Both the position numbers and the translations under genes were made by a program. The notes under the pieces were generated by a model that worked only from the letters and a program-made list of their open reading frames with translations, had not been told where the DNA came from and made no database searches. Below are positions 27,244-35,238 of a DNA stretch of 64,000 bases, one piece after another. Source of the DNA: Emticicia sp040253585 (lineage in GTDB: Bacteria; Bacteroidota; Bacteroidia; Cytophagales; Spirosomataceae); the NCBI RefSeq assembly GCF_040253585.1, contig NZ_JBELAU010000007.1:124001-188000 (forward strand), written 5' to 3'. Positions within the stretch are counted from its first letter, which is position 1, and every line of letters starts with the position of its first letter.

Positions 27244-28012
27244 ATTGGTGTAAGGTTTTTGAAATTCTTTTAAGGTGTTTTTTGAAATTATTTTGTTTGA
27301 CGCCCTCAAAAAGGCTGATGATTCCGAAGCAATATTTGCTTATCGAACCAGACTTTAGTTGGTATTTTTTCAGAATATCCAGTATCGGCGATGCTCCCAC
27401 TTTTTCTTGCTTGATTTCGGCAATGGCTATTTGAGCATATTGTACTTCTTTTGAATCATTCTTGAAAGTAAGCTCCAAATCAATCGTGAGGCGTTCGGGG
27501 CTTTGCTTGCTCACGAGCGTGAGTCGGCTGTAATTGACCCACATAACACCCTGCAAATTTTCGGGTTCGAGTGGACTGATTTTGCTTAAAAAAGCAGAAC
27601 TTTCATCGTGCAAATAAGGCTCATTGATTCCCTGAGTTTTGATGCGTTTTTTGATGGTTCGACCGTGGTTATTCTTGAATTTTACCTCAAAAAACTGCAA
27701 GTTAGAGCCAACGTAATTGCGTGAACGCACTTTATACCGATTTTGCTTACCTACTTGGTGTTGATGATAAAGTCGTAAATCTTCGGTATCATAATAGAGC
27801 GTTTGATAGGGACAAATTCGCTCATTATTTATTTCCAAGAGTTTATAATGCTGCTTGGCATCGGACAGAATTTCGGGTAGTAAATTGATTGGAATTAGGT
27901 ATTTTACATCCATTCTATCCATCAATTTTACGCCTTCCATTTCGGCCAACGTAATTGGCTCAAATAACTTTATTTCTTCTTGTATTCTATCGAAAAAAAT
28001 ATTCGGTGTCAT
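27212..28012 (-). CDS. polyphosphate polymerase (VTC) domain protein
   Basis: 266 residues of the VTC/triphosphate-tunnel type. Basic and acidic tunnel residues can be seen in MDVKYLIP (Lys), YKVRSRNY (Arg-x-Arg), FFEVKFKNN (Glu-x-Lys-x-Lys), KKRIKTQ, and the late strands LTIDLELTF and AIAEIKQEK. In yeast the equivalent domain of Vtc4 builds polyphosphate from ATP. No signal peptide is seen, so it is cytoplasmic. It is translationally coupled with DUF4956 by a 32-base overlap. Polymerase activity is inferred from the family only. Confidence 0.87.
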   Translation of the reverse strand: MTPNIFFDRIQEEIKLFEPITLAEMEGVKLMDRMDVKYLIPINLLPEILSDAKQHYKLLEINNERICPYQTLYYDTEDLRLYHQHQVGKQNRYKVRSRNYVGSNLQFFEVKFKNNHGRTIKKRIKTQGINEPYLHDESSAFLSKISPLEPENLQGVMWVNYSRLTLVSKQSPERLTIDLELTFKNDSKEVQYAQIAIAEIKQEKVGASPILDILKKYQLKSGSISKYCFGIISLFEGVKQNNFKKHLKRISKTLHQYESFTANAIA

Positions 28013-28044
28013 AGTAAATTCTCCCTTTGAGGGGGCGGGGGCTT

Positions 28045-28518
28045 TTAAAACTCATAAATATACTTTTTGGTCTGAATCAACTTGCCTTTGGCATCGTAGG
28101 TTTTTCTTTCGGTTTTTAGACCTTTTCCATTGATTGTGTAAACCGAACGGCTAATGAGGAGATTCTTTGCGTCGTATTTGATTTCCTCCGATTTTTCGCC
28201 GTCGGCGTTGCATTTATACACAAAACGATTGATTTGTTTACCTGCGGCATCGAAAGTGGTTTCTTCGATTTTATCGCCATCTTTATTGAATTTTGTAGCA
28301 GTTTTGTCTTTTAATGCTCCGTTTTTATCGTAGTTGACTTCCAGAATTACCTCACCTTCTTTATCAAACTTTTTCGATACATCGTTGTGGCTCACTTCTT
28401 TGCCATTTTCATACTCTACGATTACTTCGGTCATTCCCTTGACACCGTTCTTACGAATATCTTTTTTTGATTGTGCCAGAAGGCAAAAAGGCATTAAAAG
28501 CAAAATTAAAATTCTCAT
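28045..28518 (-). CDS. secreted YD-like repeat protein
   Basis: 157 residues. The signal peptide ends LLMPFCLLAQ. Then come short repeats of about 20-22 residues of the form V-x-Y-D-x-x-G (VNYDKNGALKDKTATKFNKD, TTFDAAGKQINRFVYKCN, IKYDAKNLLISRSVY, KTYDAKGKLIQTKKY), like RHS/YD or toxin-wrapping strands. Probably a periplasmic beta-sheet protein. It sits between CotH and VTC genes, 32 bases from the latter, so it is part of the same operon. Confidence 0.75.
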   Translation of the reverse strand: MRILILLLMPFCLLAQSKKDIRKNGVKGMTEVIVEYENGKEVSHNDVSKKFDKEGEVILEVNYDKNGALKDKTATKFNKDGDKIEETTFDAAGKQINRFVYKCNADGEKSEEIKYDAKNLLISRSVYTINGKGLKTERKTYDAKGKLIQTKKYIYEF

Positions 28519-28705
28519 GTTTTTAGTTTATCGTTTTCACTTACTCTTTCTTAGCGTATTATTTAGCTTAGCAATATCGTTACAAAATTTAATACTTGAA
28601 ATTTTTAACTGTTATAAAACATCTTTATTTTATCCAACTTAATCGAAAGTCGAAGCGGTCAGATACTAATAGTGAGAATGTAGATTAAATTAAGATTGAT
28701 ACTAT

Positions 28706-30274
28706 CTATTTCAAAAATGTAGCAACTGCCTGATTGCGTGTCACTACGTGGGCTTTTAGTTGCGTAATGGCACTCGTGAAAGCCGCCGTATTTAATAAAT
28801 AGGAGTATGGTGCAACTTCCTGCATCACCGACGATGAAATCAAGTTGTAGTTTTTATCAAAAATGGCATTCATTTTGGCACTTGTGAAATAATTATCATT
28901 GAAATCTTTTACATAAGACTTATATTTTGCGTAATACGTTGCGTCATCGGCCAAATATCTGATTAATGGCCAACTGGCGGCTACCTCAGTCATTTCGAGC
29001 GAAACCCCTCTGCCCATGCCTGCACCGCCTTGTTGTTGGGTGTTTCCGCCAGCAGCTGCCGTTGTGGAAGTCATCGAAAGATTAAAATCCCACGGAATCC
29101 ACGTTACTTTTTTGGTAGCAGTTGGCGTGTATAGATAATAATTATGAGCCATAGCTCCGTAAGAATCCCAGTTGACGATGGTGTTATTGATGGCCAAAAC
29201 TTTCAAGAAATGGTCAACGTTGAATGATTTTTCGAGGTTTGCACGCCAAGCGGCGGCATTTGATGTGCGGTTAGTGGCATTTAGAGCTGTGATTACTGAT
29301 TGCACATCGCTCCAATCGGCGGCTGTTTCATTGTTTTTCTTTTCAAAATTGGCTTGTACGAAACTTTGAAAAGTTGATTCGGGCTTGAAGATATTTCCTT
29401 TGTCTTCACCAAATTGATTTTCTACCATCGTATCGTCAATGACCTCGACCATTGTATAGACACCGCAGTATTTTAGACCATCGCCAAAGTTGATGTATAT
29501 TTTGTAGAAAGAAGTACGAGCCGCTGGAATTCCTGCCGAACGAAATAAATCTGAAACAACTTTATCTCGCATCAGTGAGGCATCTCCCTGACCAGGAGAC
29601 ATCGAAAATTCTTTGAATCCATAAAAGCGTTGGTCGGTTATTTCTGGATTTGTATCTTCAAATTCATCAAATTGTAATTTGAAAGGTAATTTATAAATAC
29701 CTGCACTCCAAGCCTGCGATAAACTCGAATTTCCTTTCAGACGAAACCCAACTTTATACCATTCTTTTCCATTGAATTTTACCGAAGATTGTACATATAT
29801 TGGGTCGCCAGGAATAATATCCAATGCCCCTCCGCCCGCTGCCCCTCCGCCATTTGGAAGATTTCCGCCCATAGCTGCACTTAGACTATCAATATTTACA
29901 CCCGTTGGCGGAACTCCACCGCCCATTTGTCCGCCCGTTGGAGGCGTACCACCACCCGTTGGTGGAGTTACACCGCCACCCATTTGGCCTCCACCTTGCG
30001 TGCCACCTACGCCAAAATCATTGCCCGCTTTTGTTTTCATATCGGCCTTGATGGCTGCCCAGTTTTCGGCAGTGAGCGTAATTTCGAGCGTATTGATTTT
30101 ATCTTGCGGAAAAACCACATCATAGTTAGGGTCGGTTTTACCGTGTGTTGCTTCTGTCCAGTCGGTTAAACCTGCATGAATTGGGTCAACGGTTTCGGAG
30201 TTGTTTAGCTTATTGCACGATATACTGATGCTTACGAGTGAAATAGCAGTAAAAAATAGAATCTTTGATTTCAT
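28706..30274 (-). CDS. CotH kinase family lipoprotein
   Basis: 522 residues. A lipobox at ISISC (Cys20) makes it an exported lipoprotein. CotH family markers: GFRLKGNSSL, FYGFKEFSM, LMRDKVVSDLFRSAGIPAAR, YCGVYTMVEVIDD, then WDSYGAMAHNYYLY and IPWDFN, whose Asp is a likely metal ligand. CotH of Bacillus is an atypical secreted protein kinase. A Gly/Pro-rich low-complexity stretch (about 93-140, repeats of GGGQMGGG and PPTGG) lies inside the N-terminal part. First gene of the five-gene operon. A paralogue is at 39012-40421. Confidence 0.88.
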   Translation of the reverse strand: MKSKILFFTAISLVSISISCNKLNNSETVDPIHAGLTDWTEATHGKTDPNYDVVFPQDKINTLEITLTAENWAAIKADMKTKAGNDFGVGGTQGGGQMGGGVTPPTGGGTPPTGGQMGGGVPPTGVNIDSLSAAMGGNLPNGGGAAGGGALDIIPGDPIYVQSSVKFNGKEWYKVGFRLKGNSSLSQAWSAGIYKLPFKLQFDEFEDTNPEITDQRFYGFKEFSMSPGQGDASLMRDKVVSDLFRSAGIPAARTSFYKIYINFGDGLKYCGVYTMVEVIDDTMVENQFGEDKGNIFKPESTFQSFVQANFEKKNNETAADWSDVQSVITALNATNRTSNAAAWRANLEKSFNVDHFLKVLAINNTIVNWDSYGAMAHNYYLYTPTATKKVTWIPWDFNLSMTSTTAAAGGNTQQQGGAGMGRGVSLEMTEVAASWPLIRYLADDATYYAKYKSYVKDFNDNYFTSAKMNAIFDKNYNLISSSVMQEVAPYSYLLNTAAFTSAITQLKAHVVTRNQAVATFLK

Positions 30275-30477
30275 AATCGGTGTTTGTAGGTTTGCCTTTT
30301 GATTAGTTAAAAATTTAATAAAAACTTAATATTTGCTTCATATTCAAAGAGACGAAGGCTTAGTCGTGTTGGTGTCAAGGTGTCGAAAAACGTATGATTT
30401 GTGTATATTCAGATGCACAAATGCATATTTTTTTGTACTTTAGCTTGATGATTTCACCATGAAAATTGACTTTTACT

Positions 30478-30819
30478 ATGCAGAAAATATCTCCACTTTA
30501 TCAAAAACGCTTATTCAAAAGCTTGATTCTGCCCTTTTTTGCAGTATTTGTCGGGGGATGTGATTGCCTTCAGAAGGTGGAGGGTAAAGTTTACGATTCT
30601 CTAAGCATGAAAGAATTATCAGATGTTGTGATATATAAGCAAAGTGAATCTTACCACAATATAAAGACTGATTCGAAAGGAGAATTTAAGTATAGTGATG
30701 TTGATGGCGGTCGAAATTGCTCTGAAGTAGCCTTAGTTTTCGAGAAAACAGGTTATAAATCTGATACAATTGTTTTTTCGGCTAATACTGTTGCGGCAGT
30801 TGTGAAGTTGGAGAAATGA
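30478..30819 (+). CDS. small lipoprotein with carboxypeptidase-regulatory-like domain
   Basis: 113 residues from the ATG at 30478 (a TTG at 30466 is less likely). The hydrophobic leader ends in lipobox VGGC (Cys27). The rest is one beta-sandwich of the CarboxypepD_reg type: VEGKVYDSLSMKELSDVVIY, DSKGEFKYSDV, ALVFEKTGYKSDTIVF. Such domains often mediate surface binding. It stands alone, divergent from the CotH gene across about 200 bases. Function unknown. Confidence 0.75.
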   Translation: MQKISPLYQKRLFKSLILPFFAVFVGGCDCLQKVEGKVYDSLSMKELSDVVIYKQSESYHNIKTDSKGEFKYSDVDGGRNCSEVALVFEKTGYKSDTIVFSANTVAAVVKLEK

Positions 30820-30848
30820 AAGCAATATGATTATTTGTAATTTTGGTA

Positions 30849-30880
30849 CTAAAGCGACATAAAACGCTATATCGCTTTAG
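30849..30880. terminator. probable terminator hairpin
   Basis: A perfect 9-bp stem CTAAAGCGA / TCGCTTTAG (30849-30857 with 30872-30880) lies between convergent genes and is followed by CTTAAAAAGTTTTTA. Confidence 0.6.
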
Positions 30881-30904
30881 CTTAAAAAGTTTTTATTTAG
30901 GAAT

Positions 30905-31315
30905 TTACTTGTCGTTAATAGGTTCCCATAATTCTATTTTATTGCCCTCATTATCCATAATATGCACAAATTTGCCGTAATCATAAGTTGCAATATCGTC
31001 GAGAATGGTTACGCCATTTTCTTTGAACTGATTTACAAGCCCTTCGATATTTTGTACCCTATAATTTATCATAAACTCCTTTTTTGAGGGGGCAAAATAT
31101 TCGCTTCCTTGTTTAAAAGGATTCCATTGAAGACTATTGATTTCTTCGGGTTTGTCAACACTTCTGGAATCAAAACTTGCTCCACCCCATTCATTCATTT
31201 CAAACCCTAAATTTTTAGCATACCAATTTTGCAGTTCTTTTGGATTATCAGCCAAAAAGAAAATTCCACCAATACCCGTTACTTTTGGGGTTATATCGTT
31301 GTTTGGCTTTTCCAT
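30905..31315 (-). CDS. VOC family (glyoxalase-like) protein
   Basis: 136 residues with one vicinal-oxygen-chelate fold: GIGGIFFLADNPKELQNWYA at the start, NYRVQNIEGLVNQFKENGV in the middle, and the closing metal-site strand HIMDNEGNKIELWEP with a Glu ligand. The family includes glyoxalases, ring-cleaving dioxygenases and resistance proteins; no substrate is evident. It is cytoplasmic. It precedes the AraC operon on the same strand with a 137-base gap and is probably independent. Confidence 0.83.
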   Translation of the reverse strand: MEKPNNDITPKVTGIGGIFFLADNPKELQNWYAKNLGFEMNEWGGASFDSRSVDKPEEINSLQWNPFKQGSEYFAPSKKEFMINYRVQNIEGLVNQFKENGVTILDDIATYDYGKFVHIMDNEGNKIELWEPINDK

Positions 31316-31452
31316 ATGAATTTATTAAGACTCCTTTATATTGTTTATGTTTAATCAATTACAATTTTCGTAGAGTAGTGTTGAAAACACTAATAGTCAA
31401 ATTTAGTATATCTGAACCAATTTTACAAAACTCAAAATTTATTCCTTTGGTA

Positions 31453-32346
31453 TCAATTTATAGAAACCTTAGCCTGTCTATCAAACCCAACGGTATTACG
31501 ATAAACCTGTGGAGAAATTTCGGTATTAGTTTTAAAAAACCTACTAAAATAATATTCGTCTTGGTATCCTAATTCGTATGCAATTTGTTTAATTGGTTTA
31601 TTAGTAAGATACAATTCTCGTTTTGCTTCAATAATGATACGTTCGGAGATTAAAGTTGTCAGGTTTTTGTTTAAATGTGTTTTAGTAATTTTTGCCAATG
31701 ATTTTGGTGTAATATTAAGCATTTCAGCGTACTCATTAACGGCATGTTTTTCTCTGTAGTGAGCCTCAATTGCATCTTTTAGAGACTGTAAAATAAATGG
31801 CTCTTTAGTATTGGTCGTATCTTCTTTTGCTTGTTTGTGCTGTTCTGTTTTTAATCTTGAGGCCGTAATCAAGAATATTTTTAGATAAGAAACCAATAGT
31901 TCTGTTTGTGCCAGTGCAGGATTTTGCATTTCAGAACAAATCTGCTCAATTATCAATTGAAGCGTATTCGTTGATTTAGTGTCGAGCAACACAAACGGTG
32001 GCTGATAAATGTTATTAAACAATACTCCATTGCAGGCTACTTCTGTTTGATGTTTGTGTATGCAGAAAAAATCTGGATGAAATTGCAATGCTACACCACT
32101 AATCGAACCATTTGGTAATAGCATAAATGGCTGATATGGCGAAAAAGATAAAAGGTGGTTTTTAGAAAATTTGTATTCAGAAAAATCAGACTTAAGAATT
32201 CCACTACCTTCTTTAATCCATATTAAAGAGTAATAATTATTTCTTTGAATGTGGTCGAAGAAGGCATTGCTTTCAAAAAATAGTATTTTGAAAGCAAGAT
32301 TTCCATTAGTAGGGTTTACAAGAGTTAATGTATTTTGATTGTTCAT
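31453..32346 (-). CDS. AraC family transcriptional regulator
   Basis: 297 residues. The N-terminal cupin-like sensor region (1-150; LIWIKEGSGIL and LSFSPYQPFML) is followed by two HTH motifs at about 195-290 (VNEYAEMLNITPKSLAKITK and IKQIAYELGYQDEYYFSRFF), typical of AraC/XylS. Its start overlaps the end of the NTF2-like gene by four bases, so it is coupled to that operon and probably controls it. The ligand is unknown. Confidence 0.9.
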   Translation of the reverse strand: MNNQNTLTLVNPTNGNLAFKILFFESNAFFDHIQRNNYYSLIWIKEGSGILKSDFSEYKFSKNHLLSFSPYQPFMLLPNGSISGVALQFHPDFFCIHKHQTEVACNGVLFNNIYQPPFVLLDTKSTNTLQLIIEQICSEMQNPALAQTELLVSYLKIFLITASRLKTEQHKQAKEDTTNTKEPFILQSLKDAIEAHYREKHAVNEYAEMLNITPKSLAKITKTHLNKNLTTLISERIIIEAKRELYLTNKPIKQIAYELGYQDEYYFSRFFKTNTEISPQVYRNTVGFDRQAKVSIN

Positions 32347-32759
32347 TTTAGCTTTCTTTCCGCTTCAGTAATGGATAAGTCATTGATACTTGCAAATCGT
32401 TTTCTCATTAAGCCGTTTTCGTCAAATTCCCATAATTCATTTCCATAACTTCTAAACCAGTTTTCATTATGGTCATGCCATTCATATTCGAATCTAACCG
32501 CCATTCTGTTTTCTCTGAAACCCCAAAGTTCTTTTTTTAGTTTATAATCTAACTCATTTTCCCATTTTTGAGTCAAGAACTTTTTTACTTCTTCTCGTCC
32601 ATTTATAAATTGAGTTCTATTTCTCCATTCAGTGTCAATGGTGTAAGCTAAGCATACTTTTTCTGGGTCTTTGGTATTCCAAGCATCTTCGGCCATTTGT
32701 ACTTTTTGTAAAGCTGTTTCAAGCGTAAACGGGGGCAAAGGGTATTTTTTATTTTCCAT
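32343..32759 (-). CDS. NTF2-like protein (DUF1348)
   Basis: 138 residues matching DUF1348 along its full length: PPFTLETALQKVQMAEDAWN, TEWRNRTQFINGREEVKKFL, RFEYEWHDHNENWFRSYGNE, RKRFASINDL. This is a single cone-shaped NTF2 fold, often with a small-molecule pocket and no fixed activity. It lies between the CMD-family gene and the AraC gene in one minus-strand operon, so the three may handle the same chemical. Cytoplasmic. Confidence 0.88.
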   Translation of the reverse strand: MENKKYPLPPFTLETALQKVQMAEDAWNTKDPEKVCLAYTIDTEWRNRTQFINGREEVKKFLTQKWENELDYKLKKELWGFRENRMAVRFEYEWHDHNENWFRSYGNELWEFDENGLMRKRFASINDLSITEAERKLK

Positions 32760-32815
32760 TTTTGTTTATTTTAGAAATGAGAGCAAAACTGATGTTTTAC
32801 ACCCATTCAAATTCA

Positions 32816-33349
32816 TTAGATACTTTTTGCAACAGGAAAATCAATATCAACCTTTGTAATTGCGTGTAGATAGTTCATCGCTGATTTTTCGGCCACTAAC
32901 ATTACTAACTCTACAATATGTCCTTTAGTGTAACCTGCATCAATAAAGTTATTGATTGTAACTTCCGACACAAAGCCTCTTTTTTCTGTAATTTCCTTTG
33001 CTAAAACCACTAATGCGTTGAGTTTAGCATCAAAAGAAGCATTTCCTTTTCTAATTTCAATGGTTTGTTCTTCGGTAAGCCCATTCATTGTTCCAAGTAG
33101 CGTGTGGGCTGACTGACAGTATAAACATTCGTTTACTTGGCTTACTATCAAATTCACGGCTTGTTTTTCTTTATTTGAGAAATTAGTTTTTGCATTCTGG
33201 AAAGCCAAATAATTAGCCAAAGCATTATCAGAATGAGCCATAACCGCATAAAGATTAGGAACCATACCGAGTCCTTTTTTTAGGTTATCGAAAATCTCTT
33301 GATTGTTTGCAGATACATCTGCTCTGTTAGGAACATTAAAATTTGTCAT
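32816..33349 (-). CDS. carboxymuconolactone decarboxylase / AhpD-like protein
   Basis: 177 residues, helical AhpD/CMD fold. The redox motif CLYCQSAH (Cys-x2-Cys-x3-His) is intact, as in alkylhydroperoxidase AhpD-like proteins, so a thiol-dependent peroxidase or related role is likely. It is the first gene of an operon with DUF1348 and AraC genes and has a good phylum-type promoter about 40-70 bases upstream. Cytoplasmic. Confidence 0.88.
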   Translation of the reverse strand: MTNFNVPNRADVSANNQEIFDNLKKGLGMVPNLYAVMAHSDNALANYLAFQNAKTNFSNKEKQAVNLIVSQVNECLYCQSAHTLLGTMNGLTEEQTIEIRKGNASFDAKLNALVVLAKEITEKRGFVSEVTINNFIDAGYTKGHIVELVMLVAEKSAMNYLHAITKVDIDFPVAKSI

Positions 33350-33387
33350 TGTTTATTGCTTTAAAAATTCTGTCGTTTTTGACTTTG

Positions 33388-33417
33388 CAAAGTTGCAATG
33401 ACTGTGGCTCTTACAAA
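33388..33417 (-). promoter_or_regulatory. promoter of the CMD/NTF2/AraC operon
   Basis: On the minus strand TTTG (33417-33414) and CAACTTTG (33395-33388) are 18 bases apart, close to the Bacteroidota consensus TTTG-N19-TAnnTTTG. They sit about 39 bases before the start codon. CTTTGCAAAG (33383-33392) is a perfect palindrome overlapping the -7 box. Confidence 0.55.
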
Positions 33418-33628
33418 ATGGACAAAGGGCGTGAGTAGATGGACATTTTTCCCATCTATGATATTTAGGGACTAACAAGCTCTAAAATATTATAACTTGA
33501 AGCTTATCGTCATACATTAATAAGACTTAGGTTGGTCTTATGAAAAGAACAGGTTGAACGCATTAAAATTTTAAAATGGAGCATCACCCCAAAATAATTG
33601 TAGCAAAAAAAAGTAAAACTGACTATTT

Positions 33629-33682
33629 GAGGTGCATCACACCGAGCGTCGGTCGCCGTAATATCTCGGTGCGATACACCTC
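33629..33682. repeat. long imperfect hairpin in a 440-base gap
   Basis: GAGGTGCATCACACCGAG (33629-33646) pairs with CTCGGTGCGATACACCTC (33665-33682), 16 of 18 positions matching and the rest able to form wobble pairs. The loop holds CGTCGGTCGCCG. It is GC-rich in an AT-rich region and looks like a dispersed palindromic element. Apart from this and the operon promoter, the gap 33350-33789 shows no gene. Confidence 0.6.
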
Positions 33683-33789
33683 GTAATGAAGATGATTTTG
33701 CTAATTTTTACAAATATTACGCCGTTATACGGCTAAAAATTTTAATGAGTTTAACCTGTGAAAAGAATTCTAATCCCGAACTCAAGTTA

Positions 33790-34419
33790 TTAAAAGTTAA
33801 ACCCAAAATGAAAGCCAGGTTCTCCGAAGATAAATTTAGACCATTTATCATCTAATTGTTTAAATCCATCAGGCAATTTTGTGTGATAGGCACGGTGAGT
33901 AATGGCAATGGACGGTTGAATAAAAAATCTGTCTTTAAAAAGTTTGATATGATAACCAACTCGATAAGTATTGAAAATCTGAAATCCATTGTCGATTTTT
34001 TTGCCGTCGTTATTCACAAATTTTTGCCAAGTAGGCATTACATTCAGCTCAGCATATAAGCCTTTCAACAAAAATCGTTGGTAAGATACTGAAACGCCAA
34101 CTTCACGCACATACCCCGGGAATTGTTCTTCAGGTTTTTTGTACGAATCACTAAAAAATGGGTGAATACCATTTGGCCAAGCGTATTTCCAAGTTTTGGG
34201 TTCTAATGTGACTACATCCTTTCCTGTAATACGATAACCAATATTGAGTTGAGCAAAGTTGGGTGGGTTTTTAGTATCTAAATTACCCAATAAAACAAAT
34301 AAAGAACTACCAACAAACCACCGTTTGTAAGTACTGTCTTGCTTAGAATATTGTGCATTTACCTGTAAACTACTTGCCAGCACTAAGGCAAGCCCAAACC
34401 ATAAAATTTTCTTTTTCAT
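33790..34419 (-). CDS. outer-membrane barrel protein, tandem copy A
   Basis: 209 residues with signal peptide (1-22, ending QVNAQ) and a small beta-barrel ending FHFGFNF with terminal Phe. It is clearly paralogous to the next gene: both begin with KK(I/L)L..AL.LA and carry DSTYK(R/K)WFVGS, QLN(I/V)GYRIT.KDV, KYAWP/IYAWP, GYHIKLFKDRFFIQP/GYHFKFFKNRFFFEP and a final FGF(N/K)F. A tandem duplication together with its promoter. Function unknown; a porin or stress-responsive barrel is a guess. Confidence 0.78.
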   Translation of the reverse strand: MKKKILWFGLALVLASSLQVNAQYSKQDSTYKRWFVGSSLFVLLGNLDTKNPPNFAQLNIGYRITGKDVVTLEPKTWKYAWPNGIHPFFSDSYKKPEEQFPGYVREVGVSVSYQRFLLKGLYAELNVMPTWQKFVNNDGKKIDNGFQIFNTYRVGYHIKLFKDRFFIQPSIAITHRAYHTKLPDGFKQLDDKWSKFIFGEPGFHFGFNF

Positions 34420-34427
34420 AAATTTGT

Positions 34428-34497
34428 AATTGATGTTAAACGATACTGCAAAGGTAGATTTATAATAGTCTTAAAATCGTTCACTTAAGTTAAGAAA
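34428..34497 (-). promoter_or_regulatory. duplicated promoter and operator, copy A
   Basis: This region shares AATTGATGTTAAACGATA (34428-34445) and CGTTCACTTAAGTTAAGAAA (34478-34497) exactly with copy B. Between them the minus strand has a -7 box TACCTTTG (34456-34449), a perfect TAnnTTTG. The operator core TTnACTTAAGTnAA is a dyad just upstream of the -33 position, as expected for an activator site. Confidence 0.65.
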
Positions 34498-34535
34498 GGA
34501 TGTATAGCATTTATCAGGAAAAGAAAAACTATCGT

Positions 34536-35153
34536 TTAAAACTTAAACCCAAAATCAAACCCTGGTTGAATGAAGTAGTTGTTCCATCGTTGTTCTACTG
34601 CTTTAAAAGATGCTGGCACATTCGTTCTTACAGGCCAATAACTAATTCCGATAGCTGGTTCAAAAAAGAAACGATTTTTAAAAAACTTAAAATGATAACC
34701 TAAATAAAAGTCCAGATATAGGGTGTAGCCATTCCCAATCTTTTTATTATTCTCATCCATATATTTTTCAAAAGCATTCAAGGCTTGTACGGAGGTGTAG
34801 GCACCTTTCCACCAAAAACGTTGGTAGCCCAGTGTTGGTGCAAGTATGCGGGCATGACCAGGATAATTCAGACCTGGTTTATCGAAGGATGGCCCAAAAG
34901 GGATACCAATTGGCCAAGCATAAATAGAGCGTTTAAATCGAAGAGAAATGACATCTTTTGGGGTTATCCTATAGCCAACGTTTAGTTGTATGTATTCTGG
35001 GTTGTTTGTTTTATCTAAATTTCCAAACAAATAGAGTGTACTCCCAACAAACCATTTTTTGTAGGTGCTGTCTTGTTGGGTTTCTTGGGCATTTACTTGT
35101 AACTTGCTTGCTATCAGCAAGGTCAAAGCGAGCAATAAAATTTTCTTTTGCAT
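34536..35153 (-). CDS. outer-membrane barrel protein, tandem copy B
   Basis: 205 residues, paralogue of the gene downstream. Signal peptide ends KLQVNAQ; the barrel ends FDFGFKF. Conserved blocks include DSTYKKWFVGS, LNVGYRITPKDVISL and NRFFFEPAIGISYWP. It lies between two identical 20-base boxes and next to the Crp/Fnr gene, which is 86 bases upstream. The likely order is that the Crp/Fnr regulator controls both copies. Function unknown. Confidence 0.78.
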   Translation of the reverse strand: MQKKILLLALTLLIASKLQVNAQETQQDSTYKKWFVGSTLYLFGNLDKTNNPEYIQLNVGYRITPKDVISLRFKRSIYAWPIGIPFGPSFDKPGLNYPGHARILAPTLGYQRFWWKGAYTSVQALNAFEKYMDENNKKIGNGYTLYLDFYLGYHFKFFKNRFFFEPAIGISYWPVRTNVPASFKAVEQRWNNYFIQPGFDFGFKF

Positions 35154-35163
35154 AATCGGTTTT

Positions 35164-35232
35164 AATTGATGTTAAACGATATGCAAAAGTAGATTGAGGA
35201 ATTACCCAATCTCGTTCACTTAAGTTAAGAAA
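35164..35232 (-). promoter_or_regulatory. duplicated promoter and operator, copy B
   Basis: AATTGATGTTAAACGATA (35164-35181) and CGTTCACTTAAGTTAAGAAA (35213-35232) are identical to copy A. The minus-strand -7 box here is TACTTTTG (35191-35184), again TAnnTTTG. The box ends seven bases before the Crp/Fnr stop codon. Confidence 0.65.
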
Positions 35233-35238
35233 TGCTCT

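Noticed and set aside
29772..30125. 117-residue plus-strand frame rich in Pro and Gly
   Set aside because: It is the antisense shadow of the Gly/Pro-rich stretch in the CotH gene.
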